A DNA stretch of 64,000 nucleotides from JADCRZ01 sp037718865 (GCA_037718865.1 JBBJMP010000011.1:122675-186674), one strand, 5' to 3'; positions 53,208-63,743 are shown, counted from the first letter of the stretch. The notes: generated from the letters alone by a model not told the origin. Program-made: numbers and translations.

Positions 53208-53456
53208 ATGAACAAAAAGTCCAGACCAACCGAGCAATATATTCAGGAGAATCGGGAAGTGATTGGTAAAAAAATCCGGACGTTCCGGGAAAAAAAAGGA
53301 TTCAGCCAAGATGAACTTGCTGAAATAATGGATGTTAACCGGTCTACTATTTCAAAAGTTGAAACTGGCAAATTTGCAATTACGATAGATTATCTTGTAA
53401 AGTTTGCCTGGTATCTGGACTTTAATATTTCGGTACTGGAAAAGCAAGGCAAGTAA
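53208..53456 (+). CDS. XRE-family regulator of the defence operon
   Basis: The 82-residue protein is a single helix-turn-helix domain: IGKKIRTFREKKGFSQDELA, DVNRSTISKVETGKF, then a short dimerisation helix. Size and position resemble C-proteins that delay nuclease expression in restriction-modification loci. It ends one base before the vsr start codon (TAATATG), so expression is coupled. Auto-control is inferred from the family. Confidence 0.85.
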   Translation: MNKKSRPTEQYIQENREVIGKKIRTFREKKGFSQDELAEIMDVNRSTISKVETGKFAITIDYLVKFAWYLDFNISVLEKQGK

Positions 53457-53457
53457 T

Positions 53458-53886
53458 ATGGCTGATGTACATACAAAAGAAGTCAGAAGCTATAATATGA
53501 GCCAAATTCGGTCTAAGAACACAAAACTGGAGTTAGTAGTTCGTAAATATTTATTTGCAAAAGGGTTTAGATACAGGTTGCACAGCAAAGATTTACCCGG
53601 TAAGCCGGATATTGTGCTGCCAAAATATAAAACATTAATATTTGTTCATGGTTGTTTTTGGCATGGACATGAAGGGTGTAAATATTTTGTTGTACCAAAA
53701 ACCAAAACGGAATGGTGGTTAAATAAAATTGCCAGAAACAAACAACTGGACACTGAACATATTAAAAAATTGAAGTCGGATAAGTGGAATGTAATTATCC
53801 TCTTTGAGTGTAAATTAAAGACAGGCAATATTGATTCCACTTTGAACACCCTTATTAAAAAACTTAATAAAATACAATCAAAATGA
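53458..53886 (+). CDS. vsr: Very short patch repair endonuclease
   Basis: The 142-residue enzyme has the Vsr signatures MSQIRSKNTKLELVVRKYLF, GKPDIVLPKYKTLIFVHGCF with the catalytic aspartate, and WHGHEGCKYF with the conserved histidines. Vsr nicks beside T:G mismatches made when 5-methylcytosine deaminates. This suits a partner cytosine-5 methyltransferase, which is encoded just after the small gene that follows. The ATG at 53458 is used rather than an upstream in-frame start inside the regulator gene. The stop overlaps the next start (ATGA). Confidence 0.95.
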   Translation: MADVHTKEVRSYNMSQIRSKNTKLELVVRKYLFAKGFRYRLHSKDLPGKPDIVLPKYKTLIFVHGCFWHGHEGCKYFVVPKTKTEWWLNKIARNKQLDTEHIKKLKSDKWNVIILFECKLKTGNIDSTLNTLIKKLNKIQSK

Positions 53887-54182
53887 TTACCAAGATAGAA
53901 ACATCAGAAGATGTAAAGGCATTTGCCAAACAGTTAATTGCAGAGGGCGTTAGTTTTCACCCCGATGATGATTTCAATGATTATGTTGTTTTCAAAACAA
54001 ACAAACCTTGTTACACAAAGAAGCAAGCAGAAATCAAGAACAAATTGATGAATAAATGCTTCTCTGTTTGTGAAAAAGAGGGAACAGACATTTATGGAAT
54101 TATGCTTGAAGTAACACTAATTGAAACAGGAGTGGATAAACTTATTCCTTTACCATCACAGCCTTATCCCGTGAATAACTAA
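53883..54182 (+). CDS. Small protein between vsr and the methyltransferase
   Basis: The 99-residue protein overlaps vsr by four bases and ends one base before the methyltransferase start, so it belongs to the operon. I do not recognise a family. It reads as an alpha-beta fold with VKAFAKQLIAEGVSFHPDDDF, DYVVFKTNKPCYTKKQAEIKN and MLEVTLIETGVDKLIPL. No catalytic motif is apparent. A structural or regulatory role in the system is the simplest guess. Confidence 0.7.
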   Translation: MITKIETSEDVKAFAKQLIAEGVSFHPDDDFNDYVVFKTNKPCYTKKQAEIKNKLMNKCFSVCEKEGTDIYGIMLEVTLIETGVDKLIPLPSQPYPVNN

Positions 54183-54183
54183 G

Positions 54184-55416
54184 ATGAATTATATAGACCT
54201 TTTTGCGGGTGCAGGTGGACTTTCCGAAGGCTTTATTCGTGAAGGCTTTAACCCTATTGCGCATGTTGAAATGAGCAAAGAGGCATGTGATACTTTGAAA
54301 ACAAGATTAGCTTTTCACTATCTAAGCCAAAACCAAAAAATAAAAATCTACTTTTCATATCTCCAAAACGAAATTTCAAGAGAACAACTTTGGAATCAAA
54401 TTCCAGAGGAGTTTTTGAAGTCAGTTATCAATGATGAAATTTCCGGCAAGACAATTCAAAATATTTTTAAACAGATTGACGAGAAACTTGATTCAAAAAA
54501 AGTTGATTTAATTATTGGAGGTCCACCTTGTCAGGCGTATTCGCTTGTAGGAAGAAGCCGAGACCCAAAAAGAATGGAAGGAGACAAAAGAAATTTTTTG
54601 TTTCGCTACTATGCTGAATTTCTCATTCGCTACAAACCAAAATATTTTATGTTTGAAAATGTTTTGGGACTTCAAACAGCCGGAAACAAAAAATATCTGA
54701 ATGAGATGATGGAGTTATTTGATTCAATCGGTTATTCAGTTGCAGAACCAACCGTGCTGAATGCAGAAGAATATGGAGTGCTGCAAAGAAGAAGGAGAGT
54801 AATCATTATCGGGCAAAGAGGAAAAAAGAAATTTCCTTTTCCAAAACCTGATACAACTGAAAATAATTGGCAGACAAAAAAAGATTTGTTCTTTGACTTG
54901 CCAAAATTAAAACCAGGGGAAGAAAAGCCAATTACTAAATACACAAAACAGATAACAGAATATCTGAAACAAACTGAAATAAGAAACGGAGTTGACTTTG
55001 TTACACAACACATCACACGACATCACAACGAAAGAGATTTGGAAATTTATTCCATTGCAATTGACAAATGGCTTGACGGAAAAAAGCGTTTGAAGTATGA
55101 TGAACTTCCAAAACGATTGCAGACACACAAAAACACGATTGCATTTCTTGACCGCTACAAAGTTGTTGACGCAACCGGACACTCACATACGGTTGTTGCA
55201 CACATAGCCAACGACGGACATTATTACATTTATCCAGACCCGAAACAAGTTCGTTCTATTTCAGTTCGTGAAGCGGCAAGAATTCAATCTTTTCCAGACG
55301 ATTATTTTTTTGAAGGTGGAAGAACAGCAGCTTTCAAACAAATTGGAAATGCAGTTCCACCGCTAATGGCATCTGCCTTAGCAAAAATTATTTCTAAACT
55401 TTTCAATGGAGAATAA
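54184..55416 (+). CDS. dcm: DNA cytosine-5 methyltransferase
   Basis: The 410-residue enzyme shows the ordered C5-methyltransferase motifs: I YIDLFAGAGGLSEGF, IV GGPPCQAYS with the catalytic cysteine, VI YFMFENVLG, VIII RRRRVIIIGQRG and X IGNAVPPLMASALA. The target-recognition region is between motifs VIII and IX (about residues 225-340), and its sequence specificity cannot be read. Methylation would mark host DNA and explains the neighbouring vsr. It overlaps the downstream DUF3883 gene by 11 bp. The frame is intact. Confidence 0.95.
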   Translation: MNYIDLFAGAGGLSEGFIREGFNPIAHVEMSKEACDTLKTRLAFHYLSQNQKIKIYFSYLQNEISREQLWNQIPEEFLKSVINDEISGKTIQNIFKQIDEKLDSKKVDLIIGGPPCQAYSLVGRSRDPKRMEGDKRNFLFRYYAEFLIRYKPKYFMFENVLGLQTAGNKKYLNEMMELFDSIGYSVAEPTVLNAEEYGVLQRRRRVIIIGQRGKKKFPFPKPDTTENNWQTKKDLFFDLPKLKPGEEKPITKYTKQITEYLKQTEIRNGVDFVTQHITRHHNERDLEIYSIAIDKWLDGKKRLKYDELPKRLQTHKNTIAFLDRYKVVDATGHSHTVVAHIANDGHYYIYPDPKQVRSISVREAARIQSFPDDYFFEGGRTAAFKQIGNAVPPLMASALAKIISKLFNGE

Positions 55417-56185
55417 TCACAAGCTTGGACTATATGTTTCCTATTACCTTTCAAGATTTGATGTAGATGCATATCAAAATCTTGGCTTCGGTAATCAGAT
55501 TGAGACACATAACAAAATTGGTGAACTCCTTTCAGTAAATCCACACACAGTAAAAAATTGGAGAGACGAATTTGACCCTTTGTTTGGACACCGTGCTGGT
55601 TGGTATCAAAGACCAATGAATCCAAGTAGAATCAGAGTTGCTCAGGCACTTGAAAACCTTGATGAATTTCAGGTAAGAAGTATTGCAAAAGATATTCTCA
55701 CTGGAAAAATACAAGAAGAACCTGACGAGGAAGAACAATTACTCGCAATTGCATCTGAAGAAACAAAGGGAAAGTCAACACAGAAATTTATTTTAAGAAC
55801 ACCTACAGGCAAAGCAGCCGAAGAATATTTTCTCAAACATTTTTCTGAAAATAAAAAACCATTTGAGGGGAAGTTGATTGATTGCAGAGATTTGGGAGTA
55901 GGTTATGATTTCAGAATTGAATCTGGCGATTCAAAATATTTTATTGAAGTAAAGGGGCTATCAGAATTTATAGGGGGTGTATTGTTCACGAATAAAGAAT
56001 GGACAGTAGCAAAGAGTGAAGGGGACAGTTATTTTCTTTGTGTAATATCAAATGTGAGTGACCAACCTGAAATAATTTTTATACAAAACCCATTTGAAAA
56101 ATTAAAGCCAAAGAAAAACATCTACACTACAATTCAGATAAGTTGGAGTGTCACTCAAAACCAACTTGCTGAATTAAATGATTGA
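55406..56185 (+). CDS. DUF3883 protein, predicted PD-(D/E)XK nuclease
   Basis: The N-half (residues 1-100) is helical and contains NKIGELLSVNPHTVKNWRDEF, which looks like a DNA-binding helix pair. The C-half is a DUF3883 domain: GKAAEEYFLKHF, then LGVGYDFRIESGDSKYFIEVKG, giving the D and E-x-K residues of a restriction-like nuclease, then TNKEWTVAKSEGDSYFLCVI. As the nuclease directly after the methyltransferase, with an 11-bp overlap, it is a good candidate for the restriction effector. It also overlaps the next gene by 8 bp. Confidence 0.82.
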   Translation: MENNHKLGLYVSYYLSRFDVDAYQNLGFGNQIETHNKIGELLSVNPHTVKNWRDEFDPLFGHRAGWYQRPMNPSRIRVAQALENLDEFQVRSIAKDILTGKIQEEPDEEEQLLAIASEETKGKSTQKFILRTPTGKAAEEYFLKHFSENKKPFEGKLIDCRDLGVGYDFRIESGDSKYFIEVKGLSEFIGGVLFTNKEWTVAKSEGDSYFLCVISNVSDQPEIIFIQNPFEKLKPKKNIYTTIQISWSVTQNQLAELND

Positions 56186-57674
56186 CTATTCCAAATACGA
56201 AAAAGCACAAGCCGAACCGGAAGCAAGTTCAATGATTGAAACTTTTCGGGCAATTGGCTATTCAGTTGAAGCAGCTATTGCAGACATCATTGACAATTCA
56301 ATTTCAGCAGGAGCAAAAAATATTTGGGTTGATTACGAATGGAACGGGGAAGCAACAACCATTTCTGTTATTGATGATGGAAGCGGAATGAGTAATGCAG
56401 AACTCATTAACGCAATGCGACCAGGAAGTAAAAACCCTCTTGACATTCGGGATCAAAAAGATTTAGGAAGATTTGGTTTGGGATTAAAGACAGCATCTTT
56501 TTCACAATGCAAAAAATTCTCAGTCATTTCAAAAACAAAAAACGGAGAAACTTCTTTGTGGTGTTGGGATTTAGAATATGTGAATCAGGTAAAGAAATGG
56601 GAATTGTATAAATATTGTCCGAATGAAACTTTGATTGAAAAAATAAAACAGGCAGCAAAAGGAACGGCAGTAATCTGGTGGGATATTGACCGACTTACAA
56701 AAGGAACGCAAGCCGACAATACGGAATCAATGGACAAGTTCATGAGAGCAATGGACGGTGTGAAAAAACATTTGTCAATGGTTTTTCATCGCTACATGAA
56801 TGACGGATTGAAAATACATTTTAAGGAAAGAGAAATTGAACCGTGGGACCCGTTCATGATTGGCATTGATGGATTGCAATTGAAAGCAGATGTTTTTCTA
56901 GACAACAGAAAAATTATGATTAAAGGTTTTGTTCTGCCTCACCGTTCAAAACTTACAGCAGAACAATATAACATAGGTAAGGGTCCGAAAGACAGTTGGA
57001 CAGCACATCAGGGATTTTATGTTTACAGAAATAAAAGATTGCTTGTTGCAGGTGATTGGCTGGGAATTGGAAATTTCAAAAAGGAAGTTCATTACGATTT
57101 GTGCAGAATACAAATTGACCTTCCAAATAATTGTGATGATGAATGGCAGATTGATATTAAGAAATCAATTGCACGACCACCGTTGAGATTCAGGGAACAA
57201 ATTCTTTCTGTTGCAAAAGATGTGAGAGCACAGGCGATTGATGTTTACAGGCACAAGGGAAAAATAATCAGAATAAGACATTCAGATACAGAAGACCAGT
57301 TTCTTTGGGAAGATTATAAACGGCACGACAAGAGATATTACAAGTTGAACCGAAAACATCCGGTATTAAAACTGTTATTGGAAGGTGCAAACAGTTACAA
57401 AAATGAAATTGAAAAAGCATTGCGTTTCATTGAAGAAACAATTCCTATTCCCTTAATCACTTTAAAAGAAAATGAAAATGAAATTCCACACGGGCAACCG
57501 TTTGAAGGAACAAGTCATGATTTGGTTCAGATAACGATGAAAGCTATGTATCTGAATATACTCAAGCAAGTAAAAAAAGATGAACAGGCAAAAGCAATTA
57601 TTCTCAGCATAGAACCATTTAATTTTTATCCGCAATACATTGAATACTTAAATACAAACGAAGATGATTCATAA
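56178..57674 (+). CDS. GHKL-type ATPase (Hsp90/MutL/MORC-like)
   Basis: The 498-residue protein has the Bergerat ATP-binding fold: the N-box EAAIADIIDNSISAGA, G1 VIDDGSGM, and the lid motif GRFGLGLKTAS. A second domain follows with LKIHFKEREIEPW and WQIDIKKSIARPPLRF, the latter resembling the ATP-responsive lysine loop of GHKL machines. Such ATPases close as dimers around partners or DNA. Association of MutL/MORC-like ATPases with restriction loci has been described by comparative genomics. It overlaps its neighbours on both sides (8 and 11 bp). Confidence 0.9.
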   Translation: MIDYSKYEKAQAEPEASSMIETFRAIGYSVEAAIADIIDNSISAGAKNIWVDYEWNGEATTISVIDDGSGMSNAELINAMRPGSKNPLDIRDQKDLGRFGLGLKTASFSQCKKFSVISKTKNGETSLWCWDLEYVNQVKKWELYKYCPNETLIEKIKQAAKGTAVIWWDIDRLTKGTQADNTESMDKFMRAMDGVKKHLSMVFHRYMNDGLKIHFKEREIEPWDPFMIGIDGLQLKADVFLDNRKIMIKGFVLPHRSKLTAEQYNIGKGPKDSWTAHQGFYVYRNKRLLVAGDWLGIGNFKKEVHYDLCRIQIDLPNNCDDEWQIDIKKSIARPPLRFREQILSVAKDVRAQAIDVYRHKGKIIRIRHSDTEDQFLWEDYKRHDKRYYKLNRKHPVLKLLLEGANSYKNEIEKALRFIEETIPIPLITLKENENEIPHGQPFEGTSHDLVQITMKAMYLNILKQVKKDEQAKAIILSIEPFNFYPQYIEYLNTNEDDS

Positions 57675-60419
57675 CGCAATACTTACAATAAGAACACTCC
57701 TACCCGACACCGGCTCAGTTACGAGAGAAGAAATTGAGCGACAGGTAGATTTTGTTCTTACAAATCCGTCATTCAAAGACCTTGACCGAAATCTTCTCAT
57801 TCGTGAAGTGGAATCTCTTTACCGAGTTCGTGTAGAAGAATTCAGAATGATTGAAGCAAGTGAACGAAGAAGGCATTGGATAAATGACAACAAGAATTTA
57901 ATTCCATGGAATTTTTGGGAGAGGTATAAAATCTATTTGCAATACAGAAAGAATTTTGCACCGGAAACAATCGGACATCTTGACCGCCTAACAAACAAAA
58001 CACTTGACGGTTTGTATAATCCGAAAGTTGAAATTGGTTTTGATAAAAAAGGGTTGGTTGTTGGTCAGGTGCAATCAGGAAAAACTTCCAACTACACAGG
58101 ATTGATTTGCAAAGCTGCTGATGCAGGTTATAACATGATAATAATTCTTGCCGGGATGCACAACAATCTAAGAACACAAACTCAGTTGCGACTTGATGAA
58201 GGTTTTCTTGGTTTTGATACAAAGTATCAGCGAGCATTCAACACAGGCAACAGCATCATAGGTGCAGGTGTAGGACAGAAAATTTATCCTGCTCATTCAT
58301 TTACTTCAAGTGATGAAGGAGGAGATTTCAGCAAGAGAGGAACTTATTCATTCCACACAAAGGAACCAATCATTGCAGTTGTAAAGAAAAATAAAACACG
58401 ACTTGAAAACCTTTACAGATGGTTACATAGTCACGGAACTGATGATGGAAGCGGTAACAGGAAAATAAAAGACAAAACATTATTGCTGATTGATGATGAA
58501 GCAGACAACGCCTCAATAAATATTTCAAATGACCCTGCAAAAAGAAGCGGAATAAATAAAGCCATCACAGATATTTTAGGGTTGTTTGTCAAAAGCGGTT
58601 ATGTTGGTTACACAGCAACACCATTTGCAAATATTTTTATTCCGTTTAATGAGAATGATATTTTCCCTCGTGATTTTATTATCAATCTTCCTGCACCATC
58701 AAATTATATCGGACCTGAAAAGTTTTTGGATTCAGACCAGTTGCAGACGATGAAACTTCTGAAACGGTTTTGCCAATTGTAAATCGCATCAATGATTATC
58801 AAAACTACATACCGAACAAACACAAGATGCAAGACCAGTTGCCCTCTGGATTGCCTGATTCACTGAAAAAAGCAATTCAATGTTTTATTATCACTTGTGC
58901 AATCAGAAGATTGAGAGGACAGAGCAAGGAACACAATTCAATGCTTGTGCATGTTACACGATATGTAAGATGGCAAAACCAGGTTCGTGATTTAGTTGCA
59001 AATGTTTTTGAGCATTACAGAATGGGAATTGACCAGAACAATCCGCTTGTGCTGGAAGAACTAAGAAAAACTTTTGAAGAAGATGTAAAAGAAAAAGACA
59101 AGCCATATAAATGTTACAAAACAGTTTCAGAAGAAATACTAAATTCTGAATTGGCTGATACGGATGCAATGATTCAGGTGCATGAATGGAAAGAAATCTC
59201 AGCACACCTGAATGATGCTATAAGTAAAATTGAAGTGAGAGCAATCAATGGAGGTTCAGCAGATATTTTGGATTATGTTGACCATCCAAATGGTTTGTCA
59301 GTAATTGCAATTGGCGGTGATAAACTTTCACGTGGACTTACACTTGAAGGTTTGTCCGTGAGTTATTACCTTAGAGCATCCACAATGTATGACACACTCA
59401 TGCAAATGGGAAGATGGTTTGGGTACAGACCAGGTTATGTTGACTTGTGCAGATTATTTACAAGCCGTGAATTGAATGAATGGTTCTGTCATATTACTCA
59501 TGCTTCGGAAGAATTAAGAGAGGAATTTGATTACATGGCTGATGTTACAGGTTCAACACCGGAACAAAATGCATTGAAGGTGAGAACACACCCAGGAGTG
59601 TTACAGATTACCGCCTCAAACAAAATGAGAGAGACAACAGATATTCAGGTTACATGGTCAGGAAGATTAGTTGAATCGTATGAATTGAAAAGAAGCAAAG
59701 AAACTATTGACAACAATCTTAACGTAACAAAAAAATTTATTGCTTCACTTACTGCTAACTATGAAATGAAGAGCAATAATTTTCTTTGGAAAAATATTAC
59801 CGCAAATCAGGTAAAAGATTTTCTAAAAAATTTTCAGCTACTTGAAAACCTGAAAGCATACGAACCCAATAACTTAATTCGCTTTATTGATTTGCAATTA
59901 CCCAATGGAGAATTGACAGATTGGACAGTTGCTTTAATGTCAAAAGGAAATGCTGATACAAATCATTCCGTTTCATTTAGTGATGGAAATAAAAATGTTG
60001 GATGTTGGTTGCGAACATTGGATAAGAACAATTCAAGCGAAGAAATTTATTACCTGAAAAAATCTCATATCCTTAGTCCGAAAGACGAATTCATTGACCT
60101 TTCAAAACCGGAGTATGACAGAGCAATGGAATTGAGTGGAGAGCATTGGGTAAAAAAGAAAAAAGAAGGACAACCAACTTATCCTAATGGTCAGGTAGTA
60201 AGAAACGAAATCAGGAATCCAAAAAATTTTTTGCTGTTAATTTATTTGCTTGACCCTATAGGTGCAGAACTTCCGGCAACATCAAATTCTATTGTTGGTT
60301 ACGCAATCAGTTTTCCCAAGAGCAACTTTAACGCTTATGTTGCTTACACAGTGAAATCTGAATTGCTTGACCGTTTTGATTTTGATTACGAAACAGAAAC
60401 ATACGATGACGAAGATTGA
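57664..60419 (+). pseudogene. Z1-domain helicase-like ATPase, interrupted by a frameshift
   Basis: The first part (57664-58782) has Walker A VVGQVQSGKTSNYTG, Walker B LLLIDDEADNAS, and the motif III-like VGYTATPFANIF, then stops after LLKRFCQL. In another frame the protein continues without loss as DDETSETVLPIVNRINDY and carries the C-terminal helicase motifs IAIGGDKLSRGLTLEG and LMQMGRWFGYRPGYVDLC to 60419. The break lies near 58745-58762, where one base is missing or two are extra. Z1 proteins are normally one chain of about 900 residues and accompany restriction loci as DNA translocases. Either the gene is inactivated or the sequence has an error. Confidence 0.88.
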
Positions 60420-61404
60420 TACAATTTGGACTGAACTTGAGAATGATGATTCATTTCGTTCAGGGATTTTATTTATGCGATACGCTGCATCTGTAATACC
60501 GGATGTATATGTAGCACTTCGTGCACCTGAAAAACTCAGATGTCTTGCAGCGCACATTGTAAAGGAGAATGCACCCGAAGCTCAAACCTGGAATAAATTT
60601 AAGGACATCAAAGTTGAAGTTTTGCCAGACGACAGAAATCCGGCAAAATCTTATTTGCTGATTTTGCTTTTAAGTCAACAGCACAAGGATATTTTTTCTG
60701 TTCTATGCGAAGATTTAATTAATCAGGTAACATCAATACTTGACGAGAAAGTTTTGATAAAGGAATTACTGAACCGTCTTGCAAAATGGCAAACCATGTT
60801 TGAAAGGTCAGGTCAGCAAGGACTTACAGCAGAAGCACAGAGAGGTTTGTATGGTGAACTTTATTTCCTTAGAAAATTTCTAAGCAGTTCAACAGAGAAA
60901 AGTTATTGCATCACTTCATGGCAAGTTCCATCAAACACAGTTCAGGATTTTCATCATGGCAATTGGGCAGTTGAGGTAAAGACAACACACGGAAACAATC
61001 ATCAGAAAATTCATATCAGCAGCGAAAGACAGTTAGACAATTCAGTTGTACCAAACATTTTTCTGTTTCACATTTCACTTGATGTAAGAAACAATCACGG
61101 CGAATCTTTGAATGATATTGTTGAATGGATTGAAAATTATTTGGTGAATGCTGTTCCTGAATTGAATTCATTCAGATTGAAACTTTTTGAAGTTGGTTAC
61201 TTTGATATTCATAAACCGATTTACCTAAACACAGGTTACAACATTCGTCAGGAAACAATTTACAGAGTAGAAGGAGAATTTCCGAGGATAATGGAAAATG
61301 AAATTCGTCATGGTGTTGGTGATGTAAAATATTCAATTGTAATTTCTGACTGTTTATCTTTCGTTACAACAGAAACCGAACTTTTTCAAAATATTATTTC
61401 CTGA
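60406..61404 (+). CDS. DUF4420 PD-(D/E)XK motif protein
   Basis: The 332-residue protein has the DUF4420 core: GLTAEAQRGLYGELYFLRKF with a glutamate, then VQDFHHGNWAVEVKTTHG, supplying the D and E-x-K of a nuclease fold, then HISSERQLD. In known loci this family follows Z1 helicases. It could be a second nuclease or a catalytically modest partner of the helicase. The ATG at 60406 (MTKIDTIWTELE) overlaps the Z1 gene by 14 bp and is preferred over an upstream start. Its TGA shares its A with an ATG at 61404 (TGATG) for the next gene. Confidence 0.87.
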   Translation: MTKIDTIWTELENDDSFRSGILFMRYAASVIPDVYVALRAPEKLRCLAAHIVKENAPEAQTWNKFKDIKVEVLPDDRNPAKSYLLILLLSQQHKDIFSVLCEDLINQVTSILDEKVLIKELLNRLAKWQTMFERSGQQGLTAEAQRGLYGELYFLRKFLSSSTEKSYCITSWQVPSNTVQDFHHGNWAVEVKTTHGNNHQKIHISSERQLDNSVVPNIFLFHISLDVRNNHGESLNDIVEWIENYLVNAVPELNSFRLKLFEVGYFDIHKPIYLNTGYNIRQETIYRVEGEFPRIMENEIRHGVGDVKYSIVISDCLSFVTTETELFQNIIS

Positions 61405-61472
61405 TGCCGACACTTTAAAATATTGAACTCCAAAAATTTTACACCGACCTTCAGGAAGATGTAAAATCGCTT

Positions 61473-63743
61473 TTGGTTTCAGAAGAAGAAGGAACAACAC
61501 CGGAGGAAGTTTTTACAGACCTTGCTTTGTCATTGCTTTCTGATTCAGGTGATACAGAAAATTACCGGCTTGGCTATGATGAAAAAGTAAGTAAGCGTGG
61601 AATTGAACACAAGATAAATGCTTATGCACTTTCTGAAAATTATGAAACGCTTGACTTGTTCATTACAATTTATAACGGAACAGATAAAGTTCAGACAGTT
61701 TCAAAACCCGATGCTGACAAAGCAATTGAACGACTTTTGAAGTTTTTTAAGAATGCAGTTTTCAAAGATTATGTTTCAACTGTTGAACCTTCTTCTGAAA
61801 TATTTGACCTTGCACAAACGATTGCAAACGCACCAGAGGTTAAAGAATTTCTCACGAGGGTAAATATTTTTCTCCTTACTGACGGTGAATTGAAAACGGA
61901 TTTCAAGACATCAGAAAAAATTGCCGGCTACACAGTTTACTACAGAGCAATTGACATCAACTATCTTTTTAATCTTTCAGAGAAATCAAGAATTCCGATT
62001 GAAATAGATTTTGAAGTGAATGGAATTTCACTTCCCTGCATCATTGCAAATAATCAGAACGAAGAATATCAATCATACCTTTCAATAATTCCAGGAGAAG
62101 TTTTAGCAAATATTTATGAACAGTTTGGTTCACGGCTTCTTGAACAGAACATTCGTTCATTCTTACAGTTCACAGGAAAGATTAACAATGGAATCCGAAA
62201 AACTATTATGGAAGAAGCTCACATGTTTCTTGCATACAACAATGGAATTACAGCGACAGCAGACGAAGTAAAACTTATTGATTTGCCTGATGGAAAAGGA
62301 AAAGCAATTGGTTTTGTGAAAGACCTTCAAATTGTAAACGGAGGACAAACGACAGCTTCAATATACCATATCTGGAAAAAAGACAAAGTGAGTATTGCAG
62401 AAATTTATGTTCCGGTAAAACTTTCAGTTGTTAAAAAGAAAGATAAGTTCAGTGAGATTGTCGGAAACATTTCAAAGTATGCAAACACTCAGAATAAAGT
62501 TTCAGTTGTTGATTTAAGTTCAAACAAACCTTCACACATAGAACTTGAAAAGTTATCAAGAAACATTTGGGCTCCGCCAAAGAAAGGTGAAACACAACAG
62601 ACAACATGGTTTTATGAGAGGGCAAGAGGACAATACAAGAATGCAATTTTGAAATATGGTTTCACTACTTCAAAGAAGAAAGCATTTGAATCTAAGAATC
62701 CCAAGAATCAGGTTTTCACAAAAGAAGACCTTGCAAAATATGTGAACGGTTGGCAGGAAATTCATGACGGGAAAAAACTTGTAATCGGACCTCACTTTGT
62801 TGTGAGAGGAAATCAGAAGAACTATGTTCAGTTCATGAATTTCAACTTTGACAAAAAGCCGGACAATATTTTTTTTGAGGACACAATTGCTAAAGCAGTT
62901 TTATTCAGAGCAGCAGAAAAAACTTACGGAGTTAAACCAAATGCAATCGGAGACATGCGTTACATCACAGTTCCATATTCAATTGCCTGGTTAGGTTATC
63001 ATCTCAAATACAAACTTGACCTTTATGAAATCTGGAAAAATCAATCTGTATCTGATAAGCTCAAAGAGTTGCTTTACGAAATCATGACTAAGGTTGAATC
63101 TTTCATAAAGAAAAATGCTCCAGGTTCTCTCTATGGTGAATACGCCAAGAAAGAAGAATGTTGGAACACAGTGAAAGAAAACGATTTCAAAATTGACTTA
63201 TCAGTTCTGAAAGGAGATTTGGAATCAAGTGCATCTGCAACAAAGCGACAAAGAATTTCAGACGATGAAATTGAGAAAGCAGCATTTGAAGCATCACTTG
63301 AAAGAATCAATTCAGTTCCTCACGAAATTTGGAAGAACATTGAGGAATGGGGACAATCAGAAAACAAACTAAGCAAATATCAGTGCGACATGGCGAACAC
63401 AGTCGCAAATAGGTTGCGTAACAACAGACACCTGACAGCAATTGAAATTGGCAATGCTCATAAAATCCTGGACACCGTTACAGAAGAAGCACCTGAATTA
63501 TTTTTTCAACTTGATGAATTGAATGAGAAGGAAAGTAAAGCAGGAAAACAAAAGGCTGAAATTACACTTGACACAATTAAGGAAATTGTAAAGTGGGACA
63601 GGAAAAATAAACAGTTAAAAGATTTTGAATATCAATTCATGTTCAATCTTGCAGAAGGAACAAAACCGCTTAGTGACAAAAATCTATTTATTGCTGGTCT
63701 AAATTTGAAAAAGGTGAAGAAATATGGTTTTAATGAAAGTTAG
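61473..63743 (+). CDS. AIPR-family protein, with an early stop codon before the usable start
   Basis: The AIPR (abortive infection phage resistance) domain is shown by FLAYNNGITATADEV, DLQIVNGGQTTASIYH and ISKYANTQNKVSVVDL. The natural start appears to be the ATG at 61404, coupled to the previous stop. From there codons 1-4 (MPTL) are followed by TAA at 61416-61418, and the same frame continues NIELQKFYTDLQEDVKSLL into the listed frame. A CAA-to-TAA change would explain it. Translation may restart at the TTG at 61473 (756 aa) or an ATT at 61422. The C-terminal 250 residues are helical without known motifs. It closes the defence operon. Confidence 0.8.
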   Translation: MVSEEEGTTPEEVFTDLALSLLSDSGDTENYRLGYDEKVSKRGIEHKINAYALSENYETLDLFITIYNGTDKVQTVSKPDADKAIERLLKFFKNAVFKDYVSTVEPSSEIFDLAQTIANAPEVKEFLTRVNIFLLTDGELKTDFKTSEKIAGYTVYYRAIDINYLFNLSEKSRIPIEIDFEVNGISLPCIIANNQNEEYQSYLSIIPGEVLANIYEQFGSRLLEQNIRSFLQFTGKINNGIRKTIMEEAHMFLAYNNGITATADEVKLIDLPDGKGKAIGFVKDLQIVNGGQTTASIYHIWKKDKVSIAEIYVPVKLSVVKKKDKFSEIVGNISKYANTQNKVSVVDLSSNKPSHIELEKLSRNIWAPPKKGETQQTTWFYERARGQYKNAILKYGFTTSKKKAFESKNPKNQVFTKEDLAKYVNGWQEIHDGKKLVIGPHFVVRGNQKNYVQFMNFNFDKKPDNIFFEDTIAKAVLFRAAEKTYGVKPNAIGDMRYITVPYSIAWLGYHLKYKLDLYEIWKNQSVSDKLKELLYEIMTKVESFIKKNAPGSLYGEYAKKEECWNTVKENDFKIDLSVLKGDLESSASATKRQRISDDEIEKAAFEASLERINSVPHEIWKNIEEWGQSENKLSKYQCDMANTVANRLRNNRHLTAIEIGNAHKILDTVTEEAPELFFQLDELNEKESKAGKQKAEITLDTIKEIVKWDRKNKQLKDFEYQFMFNLAEGTKPLSDKNLFIAGLNLKKVKKYGFNES

